NCBI RefSeq assembly: GCF_000769075.1
Contig: NZ_JRFC01000015.1
Coordinates: forward strand, 1-32,037
DNA: 32,037 bases
Source: Porphyromonas sp. COT-290 OH3588
Lineage (GTDB): Bacteria > Bacteroidota > Bacteroidia > Bacteroidales > Porphyromonadaceae
Reading direction: 5' to 3'
Shown: piece by piece, positions 16,444 through 25,445 of the stretch
How positions within the stretch are numbered: position 1 is the stretch's first letter
Layout of the letters: each line of letters opens with the position of its first letter
The notes under the pieces: model-generated
Databases searched by the model: none
The model's input: only the letters and a program-made list of their open reading frames with translations
Told to the model about the DNA's origin: nothing
Position numbers and translations under genes: made by a program

Positions 16444-17172
16444 ATGAAGACAATCATCTCGCTTTTGGCTGTAGGAATGCTATTAATAGCCTGCAACAAT
16501 CCAGCCGAGCAAGCTAAGACAGACGTATCGGCAGCCCCGTCTGAGGAGCGTATCGGCCAGATTATCACCCAAGATATACAGCAAGGGCTGACGCCCGATG
16601 CTGTACTGACGGGGCTTCAAGACGGTAATACGCGCTATTTGGCAGGCAAACCTCTAGCTCGAGATCTCAATGCGCAAGCCATGGCGGGCCTAGAGGGGCA
16701 GTTCCCCGAGGCCTTTATTCTCTCATGCATGGACAGTCGAGTGCCAGTGGAGTATATTTTCGACAAAGGTATTGGTGACCTCTTCGTGGGCCGTGTGGCG
16801 GGTAACGTTGTAGACGAACATATGCTTGCCAGTATGGAGTATGCCTGCGAGGTATCTGGCGCCAAGCTGATCCTTGTCCTCGGGCATCAGGACTGTGGAG
16901 CTGTCAAGGCTGCGATTAAGGGAGTAGAGCTAGGCAATATTACCTCTTTGATGGGCGAAATCAAACCTTCGGTGCAGGCGACCAACTACACGGGTGAGCG
17001 CACTTATAGCAACAAGGAGTTTGCCAATGCCGTAGTTGTGGAGCATGTGCGCCAGACGATCGATGAGATCCGCCGAGATAGCCCGATCCTCAAGAAGCTA
17101 GAGGAGGAAGATAAAATCAAGATCTGTGGTGCTGTCTACGAGATGTCTACGGGGCGTGTCCACTTTTTGTAG
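16444..17172 (+). CDS. Beta-class carbonic anhydrase lipoprotein
   Basis: 242 residues. A lipoprotein signal ends at the lipobox LLIAC (Cys17), so the enzyme is exported and lipid-anchored. The beta-carbonic anhydrase core follows: CMDSR (Cys95, Asp97, Arg99) and GHQDCGA (His148, Cys151) supply the zinc ligands and the Asp-Arg dyad, with FVGRVAGN between. It interconverts CO2 and bicarbonate. Exported beta enzymes occur in Bacteroidales and may trap or release CO2 in the periplasm; the benefit here is inferred. It has its own upstream region, separated from the divergent neuA by repeat copy B. Confidence 0.92.
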   Translation: MKTIISLLAVGMLLIACNNPAEQAKTDVSAAPSEERIGQIITQDIQQGLTPDAVLTGLQDGNTRYLAGKPLARDLNAQAMAGLEGQFPEAFILSCMDSRVPVEYIFDKGIGDLFVGRVAGNVVDEHMLASMEYACEVSGAKLILVLGHQDCGAVKAAIKGVELGNITSLMGEIKPSVQATNYTGERTYSNKEFANAVVVEHVRQTIDEIRRDSPILKKLEEEDKIKICGAVYEMSTGRVHFL

Positions 17173-17278
17173 TTCCACATAGGCCACGGGGTAGGATTTG
17201 CTTACTCAAATTCACCTCATACTACCTTAAACCTATTGGCTGGGCGGTGTGTCGAGATGCAAGTCTTGGTACGTCGCC

Positions 17279-17313
17279 TTTGCTATTTCATCTGCTTTTC
17301 GTTGCTATTTTTG
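17279..17313 (+). promoter_or_regulatory. Bacteroidota promoter (TTTG ... TATTTTTG)
   Basis: TTTG at 17279-17282 and TATTTTTG at 17306-17313, 23 nt apart. The -7 box ends 27 nt before the ATG at 17341. It is one of the few sites here with both boxes, although the spacer is slightly long. It excludes the longer frame starting at 17236. Confidence 0.5.
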
Positions 17314-17340
17314 CTTTTGATCAAGCAAATCATCTTATGT

Positions 17341-17559
17341 ATGGCTATTGAAATCAGTATTACTCGTCAGGAGTTCATCAAGCACACGGCCTACTACCTC
17401 GACAAAGTGACCGAGGGGCGTGTCGTCCTCATAGACCAAGCCCCGGCACCTACGCTCCGTTTGGAGGTCAAGGCCGAGGCTTGTGATATAGAGGGAGGTA
17501 GCTGCCATGCAGAGCAGTATAAGGAGGAGTTTCGCTCCTTCTTGGCCTCGCTCGACTAG
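17341..17559 (+). CDS. Orphan Phd/YefM-like antitoxin-type protein
   Basis: 72 residues. The N-terminal part, ISITRQEFIKHTAYYLDKVTEGRVVLI, fits the Phd/YefM antitoxin plan: a strand, a helix beginning with (E)F, then a turn and strand (EGxxVxI). The C-terminal half has two Cys and a charged helix (QYKEEFRSFLASLD). No toxin ORF (Doc, RelE or YoeB) lies next to it: the carbonic anhydrase is upstream and ispH is convergent downstream. The stop codon shares the tetranucleotide CTAG (17556-17559) with the ispH stop on the other strand. It could be a solitary regulator or a degraded module. The family call is tentative. Confidence 0.6.
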   Translation: MAIEISITRQEFIKHTAYYLDKVTEGRVVLIDQAPAPTLRLEVKAEACDIEGGSCHAEQYKEEFRSFLASLD

Positions 17560-18440
17560 TCTTGTATGTCTAGTAGGGATTTGATGCGGGCGGCTACTTC
17601 TTCCATTTGCCACTTGGGGGTAGAGGTTGCTCCACAGATTCCGATTGTCTTGGGCATGGGCTCTAGCATCTCTCTGGTTACCTCGCTGGCCGAGGATACG
17701 AAGATGGTACGCTCGTTGCTCTGTCGGCAGTGTGCATAGAGCACTTTGCCGTTGGAGCTCTTGGGACCAGCGACGAAGAAGATGAGCTCGTGCTGCGATG
17801 CAAACTCCTTGATGTGTGGCATTCGATTGGACACTTGTCGGCAGATTGTATCCTGATAGTCGAAGCGGATCCCCGGCTGCATACGATCTCTGAGCGTCTC
17901 GATTAGCTCGTGGAAGCCCGAGAGCGACTGCGTTGTTTGTGAGAATAGTGCCACAGGCCGACCGAAGTCTACTGCCTCAATATCCTCAGCCGTCTGTATC
18001 ACTATCGCCTCTCCGTTGGTCTGACCTACTAGGCCATTTACCTCGGCATGCCCCTTCTTGCCATAGATGACGATCTGCCCATCTAGAGGTTTGATCTCTG
18101 TGTATTTCTTGAGGATTTGCTTCTGTAGGCGCACGACTACGGGGCAAGTTGCGTCCACAAGCTCAATGTTGCGTTCCTTGGCCCACGAGTAGACTTGTGG
18201 AGGCTCGCCATGAGCTCGGAAGAGGACACGCTTGCCCGAGAGCTGCTTGAGACCCTCGTAGTCGATGGTCTGCATACCCTTGGTTTGCAGACGCTCCACT
18301 TCTTGGTCGTTGTGTACAATGTCGCCGAGGCAGTATAGCTCCTTGGCATCGGAGGCGAGCTCTCGCTCTGCATGTTTGATCGCATTGATCACTCCGAAGC
18401 AGAAGCCACTCTGCTGGTCGATCTCTATGATTGGTGTCAT
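17556..18440 (-). CDS. ispH: 4-hydroxy-3-methylbut-2-enyl diphosphate reductase
   Basis: 294 residues, full length. IspH performs the last step of the MEP isoprenoid pathway, reducing HMBPP to IPP and DMAPP with an iron-sulfur cluster. Cluster Cys are seen in GFCFGV (Cys14), DATCPVV (Cys99) and DTICRQVSNR. The substrate-binding His/Glu context is intact in CLGDIVHNDQ (His43) and FRAHGEP, and the closing GATSTPKW is typical. It is transcribed alone, convergent with the antitoxin-like gene and overlapping it by four bases. Confidence 0.95.
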   Translation of the reverse strand: MTPIIEIDQQSGFCFGVINAIKHAERELASDAKELYCLGDIVHNDQEVERLQTKGMQTIDYEGLKQLSGKRVLFRAHGEPPQVYSWAKERNIELVDATCPVVVRLQKQILKKYTEIKPLDGQIVIYGKKGHAEVNGLVGQTNGEAIVIQTAEDIEAVDFGRPVALFSQTTQSLSGFHELIETLRDRMQPGIRFDYQDTICRQVSNRMPHIKEFASQHELIFFVAGPKSSNGKVLYAHCRQSNERTIFVSSASEVTREMLEPMPKTIGICGATSTPKWQMEEVAARIKSLLDIQD

Positions 18441-18524
18441 ATCTTTGAGTCTTATCTTGAGTTACTATACCGTACGTTAATTAAAGCGTTTAGGGGTGTG
18501 TTTGTTCATTCGAGGGTATGAAAA

Positions 18525-18567
18525 ATCGGCTCCGACCTCTCGCATTGCGATGTGGGTCGGAGCCGAT
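18525..18567 (-). terminator. Intrinsic terminator of the antiporter gene
   Basis: A perfect 13-bp stem (18525-18537 with 18555-18567). On the minus strand it is followed by TTTTT (18520-18525 region), a classical intrinsic terminator 26 bp after the antiporter stop. Confidence 0.85.
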
Positions 18568-18592
18568 CTGTTTTCTTGGGCTGGGCTTCGGA

Positions 18593-20041
18593 TTAGTTGC
18601 TGGAGCTCTCGGATACGATGAGCAGTATGTCGCCAGAGTGTATCTCTAGCTTGCCTTTGGGGACGAAGTAGTTTTCGCCTCGGCGTACGAGGATTACCAG
18701 CTCCTCCTCTTTGAGGTTTAGATCCATGAGCCTATTGCCCTCGTCTAGCATGGCAGGCGTTACCTTGCGCTCCTCCATAGAAGTCCCCGTATGCTGCGGG
18801 ATTTCTACGCCGAATAAGCTGACTTTCTTCTTGACCTCCTCGTCCAACCCGAGCCATTTGGCTACGATCGGGAGCGTACTGCCCTGTATGAGGAGCGAGA
18901 GTAGGGTGATGAAAAAGACGATGTTGAAGAGCGTATTCGCCCCTTCGATGTTGTTCATCATAGGGAAGGTGGCGAAGATGATTGGTACGGCACCACGCAA
19001 GCCTACCCAAGCAAGGAATGACCGCCCCTTGAGGCTGATGCGTGGGAATACACTCAAGCTCAGATGTACGGCTAGAGGACGAGCAAAAAAGATCATAAAT
19101 AGCCCAGAGAGCAGAGCGAATGGCGCCACTGGGATTAGATCTTTGGCATCGACGAATAGCCCAAGGACGATGAATAGGGCGATTTGTAGTAGCCAAGTCA
19201 TACCGTCGAAGAAGGTTTCGATACTCTTCTTGTGTACCAAACGGTTGTTCCCCACCACTACCCCCATGATGTACACAGCCAGATAGCCATTGCCTTGGAA
19301 CAGTGCCGTGAGCGAGTAGGTCAAGAAGATAGCACAGAGTAGGGTAATGGGGTAGAGGGCTGCATTGTCGATGTTGATCTTGTTGAGGAAGAGTGTCGTC
19401 ACCCTGCCGAGCAGATAGCCGAGCCCAGCCCCCACGCTGAATTGAAGTGCAAACGTAGAGACGATGCTGGCCCAAGAGCCCTCGCCCTCGCCCGTGACGT
19501 ACTGGATCAGGGCGATGGTGAGCATATACGCCATTGGGTCGTTGCTGCCACTCTCTAGCTCTAGGATCGGGCGGAGCCCCTCCTTGAGGTGCATATTGCG
19601 AGCACGCAGAAGGCCGAAGACCGAGGCCGAGTCGGTACTCGACATCGTGGCTGCTAGAAGTAGAGCAATAGGGAAGCTCAGATGAATGGTAAAGAAGTCG
19701 AACGTGCCGAGCCAATAGAGAAAGCCCCCGAAGAAGAGAGTCGTGAGCAAAACCCCCACAGTCGAGAGCATAATCCCCGGGCCAAGCACTGGGCGAATAT
19801 CCCCAATCCTTGTCTCGAAGCCCCCGAAGAAGAGAATAACGGCTAGGGCGACAGTCCCGAGGAATTGGGTCTTGCTCGTGTCGCTATACTCAAGCCCTAG
19901 TCCAGAGCTGCCGAAGATCATTCCTGTGATGAGGAAGACGAGTAGGGCTGGTACGCCTAGGCGAGTGCCGACCTTACCAGCCAAGATGCCGGCAAGCATC
20001 AGCACTGCCCCTACGAGGAGCAATAGGTCTGTTGATATCAT
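18593..20041 (-). CDS. Potassium/proton antiporter, NhaP2/CvrA type
   Basis: 482 residues. About 12-13 membrane helices fill residues 1-400, including the CPA1 signatures LLAATMSSTDSASVF, LELESGSNDPMAY and GLRGAVPIIFA; the acidic residues expected for ion exchange are present. A cytoplasmic RCK_C/TrkA-C domain follows at about 415-482 (NLKEEELVILVRRGENYFVPKGKLEIHSGDILLIVSE). This layout matches NhaP2/CvrA, which exchanges K+ (or Na+) for H+ at the inner membrane. It starts 33 bp after the glycosidase gene on the same strand and probably shares its promoter. Cation preference cannot be read from sequence. Confidence 0.9.
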   Translation of the reverse strand: MISTDLLLLVGAVLMLAGILAGKVGTRLGVPALLVFLITGMIFGSSGLGLEYSDTSKTQFLGTVALAVILFFGGFETRIGDIRPVLGPGIMLSTVGVLLTTLFFGGFLYWLGTFDFFTIHLSFPIALLLAATMSSTDSASVFGLLRARNMHLKEGLRPILELESGSNDPMAYMLTIALIQYVTGEGEGSWASIVSTFALQFSVGAGLGYLLGRVTTLFLNKINIDNAALYPITLLCAIFLTYSLTALFQGNGYLAVYIMGVVVGNNRLVHKKSIETFFDGMTWLLQIALFIVLGLFVDAKDLIPVAPFALLSGLFMIFFARPLAVHLSLSVFPRISLKGRSFLAWVGLRGAVPIIFATFPMMNNIEGANTLFNIVFFITLLSLLIQGSTLPIVAKWLGLDEEVKKKVSLFGVEIPQHTGTSMEERKVTPAMLDEGNRLMDLNLKEEELVILVRRGENYFVPKGKLEIHSGDILLIVSESSSN

Positions 20042-20074
20042 CTATAATCTGCTTAATACGAGTAGATAGGTAGC

Positions 20075-21865
20075 TTATTCCTTGACGAAACCTCGTGAGC
20101 CTTTGAGTATGAAAGGCTCTTGATGCCAGTGAAACTTGGGGTAGCTATCCGTCTGGATCACACGATTGCGCCTCCAGAGTATTCCATCTACGCTCTGTGC
20201 AAAGAGGAGCGGCTCATCGAAGGTCATGAATACATTGTCCTCGATGGTGATGCCATTCTTGCCGTCACCGTAGAAGGGCTGACGCTGCTTCTCGAGTTGA
20301 GGGATCACGGGGAAGAGCGAGATAGCAGCTTCGGTAAACTGAAAAACACTTGTCAAGACGTCGAGGAATAGGTTGCCTCGGATATGTAAATACTTTGTCT
20401 GGCCAGACTCGAACCACTGATTGCAGTCGCTACTCACGAGGATTGCGGAGCCTGAGATGTGATCGAATACGTTGTACTCTACCTTGATAGGCTTGGGCGT
20501 GTTGAGGAGTGTGCCACGAGCTCGGTTGTGACGGATCGTATTGTCGGCGAAGGTGACACTCGGGGTCTTGCGTAGGTTCTCGATGCCGATGCTATTGCTT
20601 GGGTTGAGCTGTCGTGACAGTTTGTTGGCGAAGCGCAAACGCAGCACCTTAGCCCCTGCTAGTGTAGGTGTGTCTACGGGCTCGATGGCGGTGAGCGTAT
20701 TGCCCTGCCCTACGACCTCGAAGGTAGAGCTAGCGACAAACTGTATCGAGTCGCCTGCCTTGCCCCAGTCCATGCCCCAAGCCTGATTGTGCATATATTG
20801 CCCCTCGACGGTGTAGTTGTCCACACGCTTGATGAGCTTGAGGTAGACGCCGTGCACATTGATCGCATCGTCCATCATGCCCTCGAAGAGCCCACGGCGC
20901 ACGTCTATATGACCGCTACAACCAGAGAAGTGCGTGGCATCGGCTTGCGTCGTGGCATAGCGTGGATCGGAGTCGCCTCTGAGGCGAACGCTGAAGCCAT
21001 CTAGACTGACGTTGTGAGTGTTTTGAGCTAGAAGACCCATGCCGTCTGCATAGTGTATGTTGATGTTCTCTAGGCGGACGTCCGTATTGTCCGAGAGGAA
21101 TATCCCGGGATTGGGGCGTTCGTAGGTGCGTAGAGCTAGGACTGTGCCTGCTTTGAGGCGTTCGTCCCGAAAATTGGGAGCCAAGATACGCCCCTCGTCT
21201 AGTAGACGGCTCCCTTTGGTCGAGAGGTCGATGTCTGCCGTACGGTAGAGAATACGCTTAGTAGCTCCGTCGAAAGCTATCGCTACGTATGGGCGGTTGC
21301 TCCAGTCACGGCCGTAGAACTCTAGCTCCCCCTGGCCTGTCAGTCGCCACTGCGCCGAGCAGATTGGGGCGAGCACCAAGCCGCCTTCGCCTCTATTCTC
21401 CTCCACTCGTACATGTGAGAGCTGGGGGTGTCGGAAGTCGATGCGGAAGTTGCGCAGCTCTATGTTGCTACTCTCTACGACAGCGATCGGGAGCATTCGG
21501 TCTAGGAATAGGAACTCGGCTCCCATACCCTCTAGGCGCACGTTGTGTAGCTGCTTGAGGTTGATGCCTATTGATCTCAGGGGGGCATGGTCGTGGTTGG
21601 AGATATGGTAGGTAGCCACAGGAGCACCATCTTTGGCGAACTCGTACACTCCGGGAGCGAATACTAGCGTAAGGGTATCGCTGGGGCTAGTGGTACGAGC
21701 AAGCTCGGCGATAGCTTGGTTGAGAGGGGCGGTATTGGAGTAGCCAGCTTGTGGCTTGACGCCAAAGTCGATGAGGTGTACCACTCGCTCTCGGGCCGAG
21801 AGGACGCTGAAGCTGCCAAGTAGAGCCAAGAGGCACCCTAGGGCTGTCAGGAGGTTATGTCGCAT
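20075..21865 (-). CDS. Secreted GH110-type alpha-1,3-galactosidase
   Basis: 596 residues from the ATG at 21865; an ATG at 21895 would add ten. A signal peptide is clear (LLTALGCLLALLGSFSVLSA), so it is periplasmic or surface. After HLIDFGVKPQAG the protein is a parallel beta-helix with repeated short strands (NVRLEGMGAEFLF, NIELRNFRIDF, DVRLENINIHY, GNLFLDV). GH110 landmarks are AGYSNTAPLNQAI, ADATHFSGCSG and GMMDDAINVHG, whose Asp pair at 332-333 matches the catalytic Asp region of Bacteroides GH110 enzymes. These inverting enzymes remove alpha-1,3-galactose from blood-group B or linear host glycans. Linkage specificity is inferred. Confidence 0.85.
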   Translation of the reverse strand: MRHNLLTALGCLLALLGSFSVLSARERVVHLIDFGVKPQAGYSNTAPLNQAIAELARTTSPSDTLTLVFAPGVYEFAKDGAPVATYHISNHDHAPLRSIGINLKQLHNVRLEGMGAEFLFLDRMLPIAVVESSNIELRNFRIDFRHPQLSHVRVEENRGEGGLVLAPICSAQWRLTGQGELEFYGRDWSNRPYVAIAFDGATKRILYRTADIDLSTKGSRLLDEGRILAPNFRDERLKAGTVLALRTYERPNPGIFLSDNTDVRLENINIHYADGMGLLAQNTHNVSLDGFSVRLRGDSDPRYATTQADATHFSGCSGHIDVRRGLFEGMMDDAINVHGVYLKLIKRVDNYTVEGQYMHNQAWGMDWGKAGDSIQFVASSTFEVVGQGNTLTAIEPVDTPTLAGAKVLRLRFANKLSRQLNPSNSIGIENLRKTPSVTFADNTIRHNRARGTLLNTPKPIKVEYNVFDHISGSAILVSSDCNQWFESGQTKYLHIRGNLFLDVLTSVFQFTEAAISLFPVIPQLEKQRQPFYGDGKNGITIEDNVFMTFDEPLLFAQSVDGILWRRNRVIQTDSYPKFHWHQEPFILKGSRGFVKE

Positions 21866-21911
21866 ACGTTGAGTTTTTAGTCCGAAAGGATACATATCTA
21901 ACCGAAAGTTA

Positions 21912-21919
21912 CAAAAATA
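21912..21919 (-). promoter_or_regulatory. Bacteroidota -7 box (TATTTTTG)
   Basis: Minus-strand TATTTTTG, exact TAnnTTTG, 46 nt before the ATG at 21865 and 16 nt before that at 21895. No clear -33 box. It excludes the long open frame reaching 22099. Between this site and copy C (21920-22182) I see nothing gene-like. Confidence 0.45.
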
Positions 21920-22182
21920 CAAAATCCTCACCGAATTTCTTATGCTTCTGCACCACTTTGATATCCCCACTGCTTGCTCCAAGATTTGGCTCGAGGCACT
22001 GCCTCCAATGTTGATGAGGAGTAGACCTTGCTTGTACCTCTCCCCCCCAATGAGCTCTCGTGACTCTGTCCTCGGAGCCTTGCAGTCCTGAGAGCACAAC
22101 TGCGCATACGATAGTCTTAGGCTGGCTGATCCTCTCTTTCGTCACTAGACCTAGATGACGGTGATGAGAGGCCATTCCTCTA

Positions 22183-22524
22183 CTTTTTGGTTAAAGAGTG
22201 TAAAGGATATATTCAGTGTTTTGGGGTAATAGGGCTGTGGTTTGTAAAGAACAATGGAGTGCGCACAGTAAATTGATGGGTAGATTTTTGAGGATTGGAG
22301 GATTAATCCACCACGGTGTACCCACCAATCCCAAAAGATTGATGGGAAGAAATGCTCCCAAGTACCATGTAGTCCCATTGAGAATGAGTAATAGGCTCTA
22401 TATATGGCTCTTTTATAGTCCCTTGTGAAACCCGTGTTTTAGACGGTTATTCCTGTTCGGTCGAAGCGAGGTGCGTAAACGAGGTCGGACGCAATCTAGG
22501 GCCTGCTAGGCCCCAAATAAGCGG
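22183..22524 (+). repeat. Dispersed ~345-bp intergenic element, copy C
   Basis: Third copy. GTTAA at 22190; ATTGATGGG at 22272; GATTGGAGG (22293-22301) with CCACCAATC (22322-22330; 8 of 9 pair); ATTGATGGGAAG at 22338. The 3' box 22476-22524 contains the best hairpin of the set, GGGCCT (22499-22504) with AGGCCC (22508-22513), then CAAATAA. Spacings are 148 and 176. The frame from the TTG at 22273 to 22428 encodes the related peptide. A second partial 3' box, GGAGCCCAAATG, lies at 22566-22577. The element is directed toward DPP III at 22708. Confidence 0.85.
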
Positions 22525-22663
22525 TTTGAGGATTTGATAACCGTGGAGCAGGGGTGGATTAGCTAGGAGCCCAAATGTAATCGAGAAGTGTAAAAATTTG
22601 CTATTGGTACGCTTGCCGAGATGAGCCTCCGTATGTGTGAACCCTAGTCCTAGGGATATGTGT

Positions 22664-22671
22664 TACTTTTG
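22664..22671 (+). promoter_or_regulatory. Bacteroidota -7 box upstream of DPP III (TACTTTTG)
   Basis: Exact TAnnTTTG, 36 nt before the ATG at 22708. No good -33 match. It lies 140 bp downstream of repeat copy C, so the repeat would be upstream of the transcript rather than in its leader. Confidence 0.45.
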
Positions 22672-22707
22672 TGGTTAGTTATTAAGGAATAAGATTGCCA
22701 CTGGGCA

Positions 22708-25425
22708 ATGATATATAGGACAATGACAGAAGAAATCAATGGTGCATCGGTCTGCCGATTTGCCGATATAGAAATCCTGCGCTACCGCATCGACGGCTTC
22801 GACGCCCTACCTCTGGAGCGCAAACTCCTCGTCTATCATCTGAGCGAGGCCGCCCTAGCTGGGCGAGATATTACATTCGACCAAAACGGCCGCTACAGCC
22901 TGCGCCTGCGTCGCTTCCTTGAGGGAGTCTATCAGCACTATCAAGGCGATCGTACGAGTGAGCAGTGGCGTGCGCTAGAGGTCTACCTCTTCCGCCTTTG
23001 GTTCTCCTCGGGTATTCATCATCACTACGGAAGTGAGAAGTTCGAGCCCGGGTTTAGCGAGGCCTTTCTGCGTGAGGCGCTCAGCGAGGTGCAAGAGCAG
23101 AGAAGCGAATTGCTCGATCTGACGCCCAGTGTGGTGGACGATCTGCTACAAGAAGTCTTTGACCCTGAGCGCTCGCCTAGGCGTACGGTGCAGGACGGAG
23201 CGGAGGATCTGCTGAGGGCTTCGTCAGTCAATTTCTACGATGAGGGCATCGGGCAGGCCGAGGCAGAGGCTTACTATGCCGAGCAGGCCGAGCAAACAAG
23301 CGAGCAGGACCGCAAGACACCGCCTTCGTATGGGCTCAATAGCCGTCTGGGACGCAATGGCGACGGCCTGCTCTATGAGCAAGTCTATCGTATCGGTGGG
23401 CTGTATGGCACAGCTCTAGAGCGCATTTGCACGCACCTCAAAGCCGCTCTAGCCTATACGCAGACGGATGCTCAGCGTGAGGCTCTGCTAGCCCTACTCG
23501 ACTACTACAAGACGGGCAACCTACAGTCCTACAATCGCTTCTGCGTCCTTTGGGTACAGGATACCGAGCCACAGGTAGACTTTATCAACGGCTTCACCGA
23601 GACCTATACTGATCCTCTCGGCATGAAAGGGAGCTGGGAGGGACTCGTACACATACGCAACGAAGCCGCTAGTCTACGCACCCGTAAGCTGAGCGAAGAG
23701 GCGGCTTGGTTCGAGGAGCATGCTCCTATCGACAGCCGCTTCAAGAAGGCTCAGCCCAAGGGCATCACAGCTACGGTCGTTACCGTTGCGATGCTAGCTG
23801 GGGATTCCTATCCCGCTACACCGATCGGGATCAACCTACCCAATGCAGACTGGATACGCGCAGAGTACGGCTCCAAGTCTGTTACTATCGACAATATCCA
23901 CGAGGCCTACCGCCTTGCTTCCAAGGCCAATGGCATGGACGAGGCCTTCATACCCGATGCAGAGGTACGTGCGATGCTGGAGCGCTACGAGGGTATCACA
24001 GAGCCGCTACACACAGACCTTCATGAGTGCCTAGGGCATGGCTCGGGGCAGCTACTGCCGGGCGTTTCGCCCGATGCGCTCGGGGCATACGGCTCGACGA
24101 TAGAGGAGGCTAGGGCAGATCTATTCGCCCTCTACTACATGGCGGACGAGAAGCTCGTCGAGATGGGGCTCCTGCCCGACGGCGAGGCCTACAAGGCGTG
24201 CTACTACCGCTATCTGCTCAATGGGCTGATCACTCAGTTTGTGCGCATCCGCCCGGGGCACAAGATTGAGGAGGCGCACATGCGCAATAGGGCGCTCATC
24301 GCCCGCTATGTGCTGGCACGATCGGCTGCGGATCAGCAGATTGAACTGCGAGGGATAGAGCTCATCGTGCATGACTACCAGCAGGTGCGTGCCTCGATAG
24401 CCTCGCTGCTGGCCGAGGTGCAGCGCATCAAGAGCGAGGGCGACTACGAGGCGGCTCGTGCGCTCGTGGAGGGCTACGCCGTTAGGGTGTTTGAGGATCA
24501 GCATGCCGAGATCCTAGAGCGATATGCCAAGCTGGGCATTGCGCCCTATCGAGGCTTCGTCAATCCACGCCTAGAGTTGGTCTTCGAGGACGGAGGCATT
24601 GCCGATGTCGTGGCACACTATGACGAGGGCTACGCCGAGCAAATGCTACGTTATAGCCGTGACTATGGGACGCTGCCGAGCGACCCCGTGGCAGTCGAGG
24701 AGCTACGCACGCCTCACCCCTCCGAGCAGACCCTAGCGATAGCCAAGGAGCTAAGGGCAGGTCTGCGCACCTCGATGGACGGCGTCATCTCGTCGTCTAT
24801 GCGAGAGAAAGGCTTGCACTATGGGATCAACTTTGGTTTGACGCTTGAGTACATTCAGCGTCGAGCGGCTGCTCTGCCTCAGTCCGCCGATTTGGCTCGT
24901 TATCTGCTCAGCCGTGATGTACGTGAACTCAAGCTGATCGGTCAGCTCATTTATCCTGCCGAGGAAGTAACGCTGGAGGTAGCGACCTACTTGGCTTCGA
25001 CTTCTTTCTCCAATCCCGAGCTGAGAGATTGTTTGGCTAAGCATCTACTGGATAGATGTAGCGATGCCCCCAACTGGTCGCTCACTTGGGTGCTGGACGA
25101 GGAACATAATTATCAGGATATACTGCCCGTGGGCTTCATCTGTCTGGCCCGATGGATCAGCCGTGGCTGGCAGGTGCAGGGGGAGAGTCTACGCTCTCGA
25201 CTCATGGCTAGAGCTTTCGTAGCTCTAGAGGCGGAGCAGGAGGCGCACATCATGCCTAGACAGCAGGCAGCGTTACTGCTCTTGAAGCGTTGGGGACGTG
25301 CAGATGCCGAGGCGAAGGCCGTGATGCTCGAGCGACCAGAACTCAAAGCATGGGTGGAGTCTTCGGAGCCAATCTACCGTGAGTTTGCCGACGATCTGCT
25401 CTTTGAGCTGAACTTCGAGGCCTAG
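22708..25425 (+). CDS. Dipeptidyl peptidase III with C-terminal helical-repeat domain
   Basis: 905 residues (900 if the ATG at 22723 is used). The M49 zinc site is intact: HECLGH at 439-444 and EEARAD at 466-471, the bacterial forms of HEXXGH and EExxA(E/D). DPP III trims dipeptides from the N-terminus of short peptides. No signal peptide is seen, so it should be cytoplasmic. Most bacterial DPP III are near 675 residues; the extra ~220 here (from about residue 685) are helical, Leu/Ala-rich and resemble the ARM/AlkD-like extension described for P. gingivalis DPP III. It suits an asaccharolytic peptide-feeding lifestyle. Confidence 0.92.
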   Translation: MIYRTMTEEINGASVCRFADIEILRYRIDGFDALPLERKLLVYHLSEAALAGRDITFDQNGRYSLRLRRFLEGVYQHYQGDRTSEQWRALEVYLFRLWFSSGIHHHYGSEKFEPGFSEAFLREALSEVQEQRSELLDLTPSVVDDLLQEVFDPERSPRRTVQDGAEDLLRASSVNFYDEGIGQAEAEAYYAEQAEQTSEQDRKTPPSYGLNSRLGRNGDGLLYEQVYRIGGLYGTALERICTHLKAALAYTQTDAQREALLALLDYYKTGNLQSYNRFCVLWVQDTEPQVDFINGFTETYTDPLGMKGSWEGLVHIRNEAASLRTRKLSEEAAWFEEHAPIDSRFKKAQPKGITATVVTVAMLAGDSYPATPIGINLPNADWIRAEYGSKSVTIDNIHEAYRLASKANGMDEAFIPDAEVRAMLERYEGITEPLHTDLHECLGHGSGQLLPGVSPDALGAYGSTIEEARADLFALYYMADEKLVEMGLLPDGEAYKACYYRYLLNGLITQFVRIRPGHKIEEAHMRNRALIARYVLARSAADQQIELRGIELIVHDYQQVRASIASLLAEVQRIKSEGDYEAARALVEGYAVRVFEDQHAEILERYAKLGIAPYRGFVNPRLELVFEDGGIADVVAHYDEGYAEQMLRYSRDYGTLPSDPVAVEELRTPHPSEQTLAIAKELRAGLRTSMDGVISSSMREKGLHYGINFGLTLEYIQRRAAALPQSADLARYLLSRDVRELKLIGQLIYPAEEVTLEVATYLASTSFSNPELRDCLAKHLLDRCSDAPNWSLTWVLDEEHNYQDILPVGFICLARWISRGWQVQGESLRSRLMARAFVALEAEQEAHIMPRQQAALLLLKRWGRADAEAKAVMLERPELKAWVESSEPIYREFADDLLFELNFEA

Positions 25426-25445
25426 TGATTGGCTGGATAAAAGAA

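Noticed and set aside
18732-19715. 327-residue open frame on the minus strand
   Set aside because: It lies in another frame of the antiporter gene, has low-complexity His/Arg/Gln-rich content and no domain; the antiporter frame has clear family motifs.
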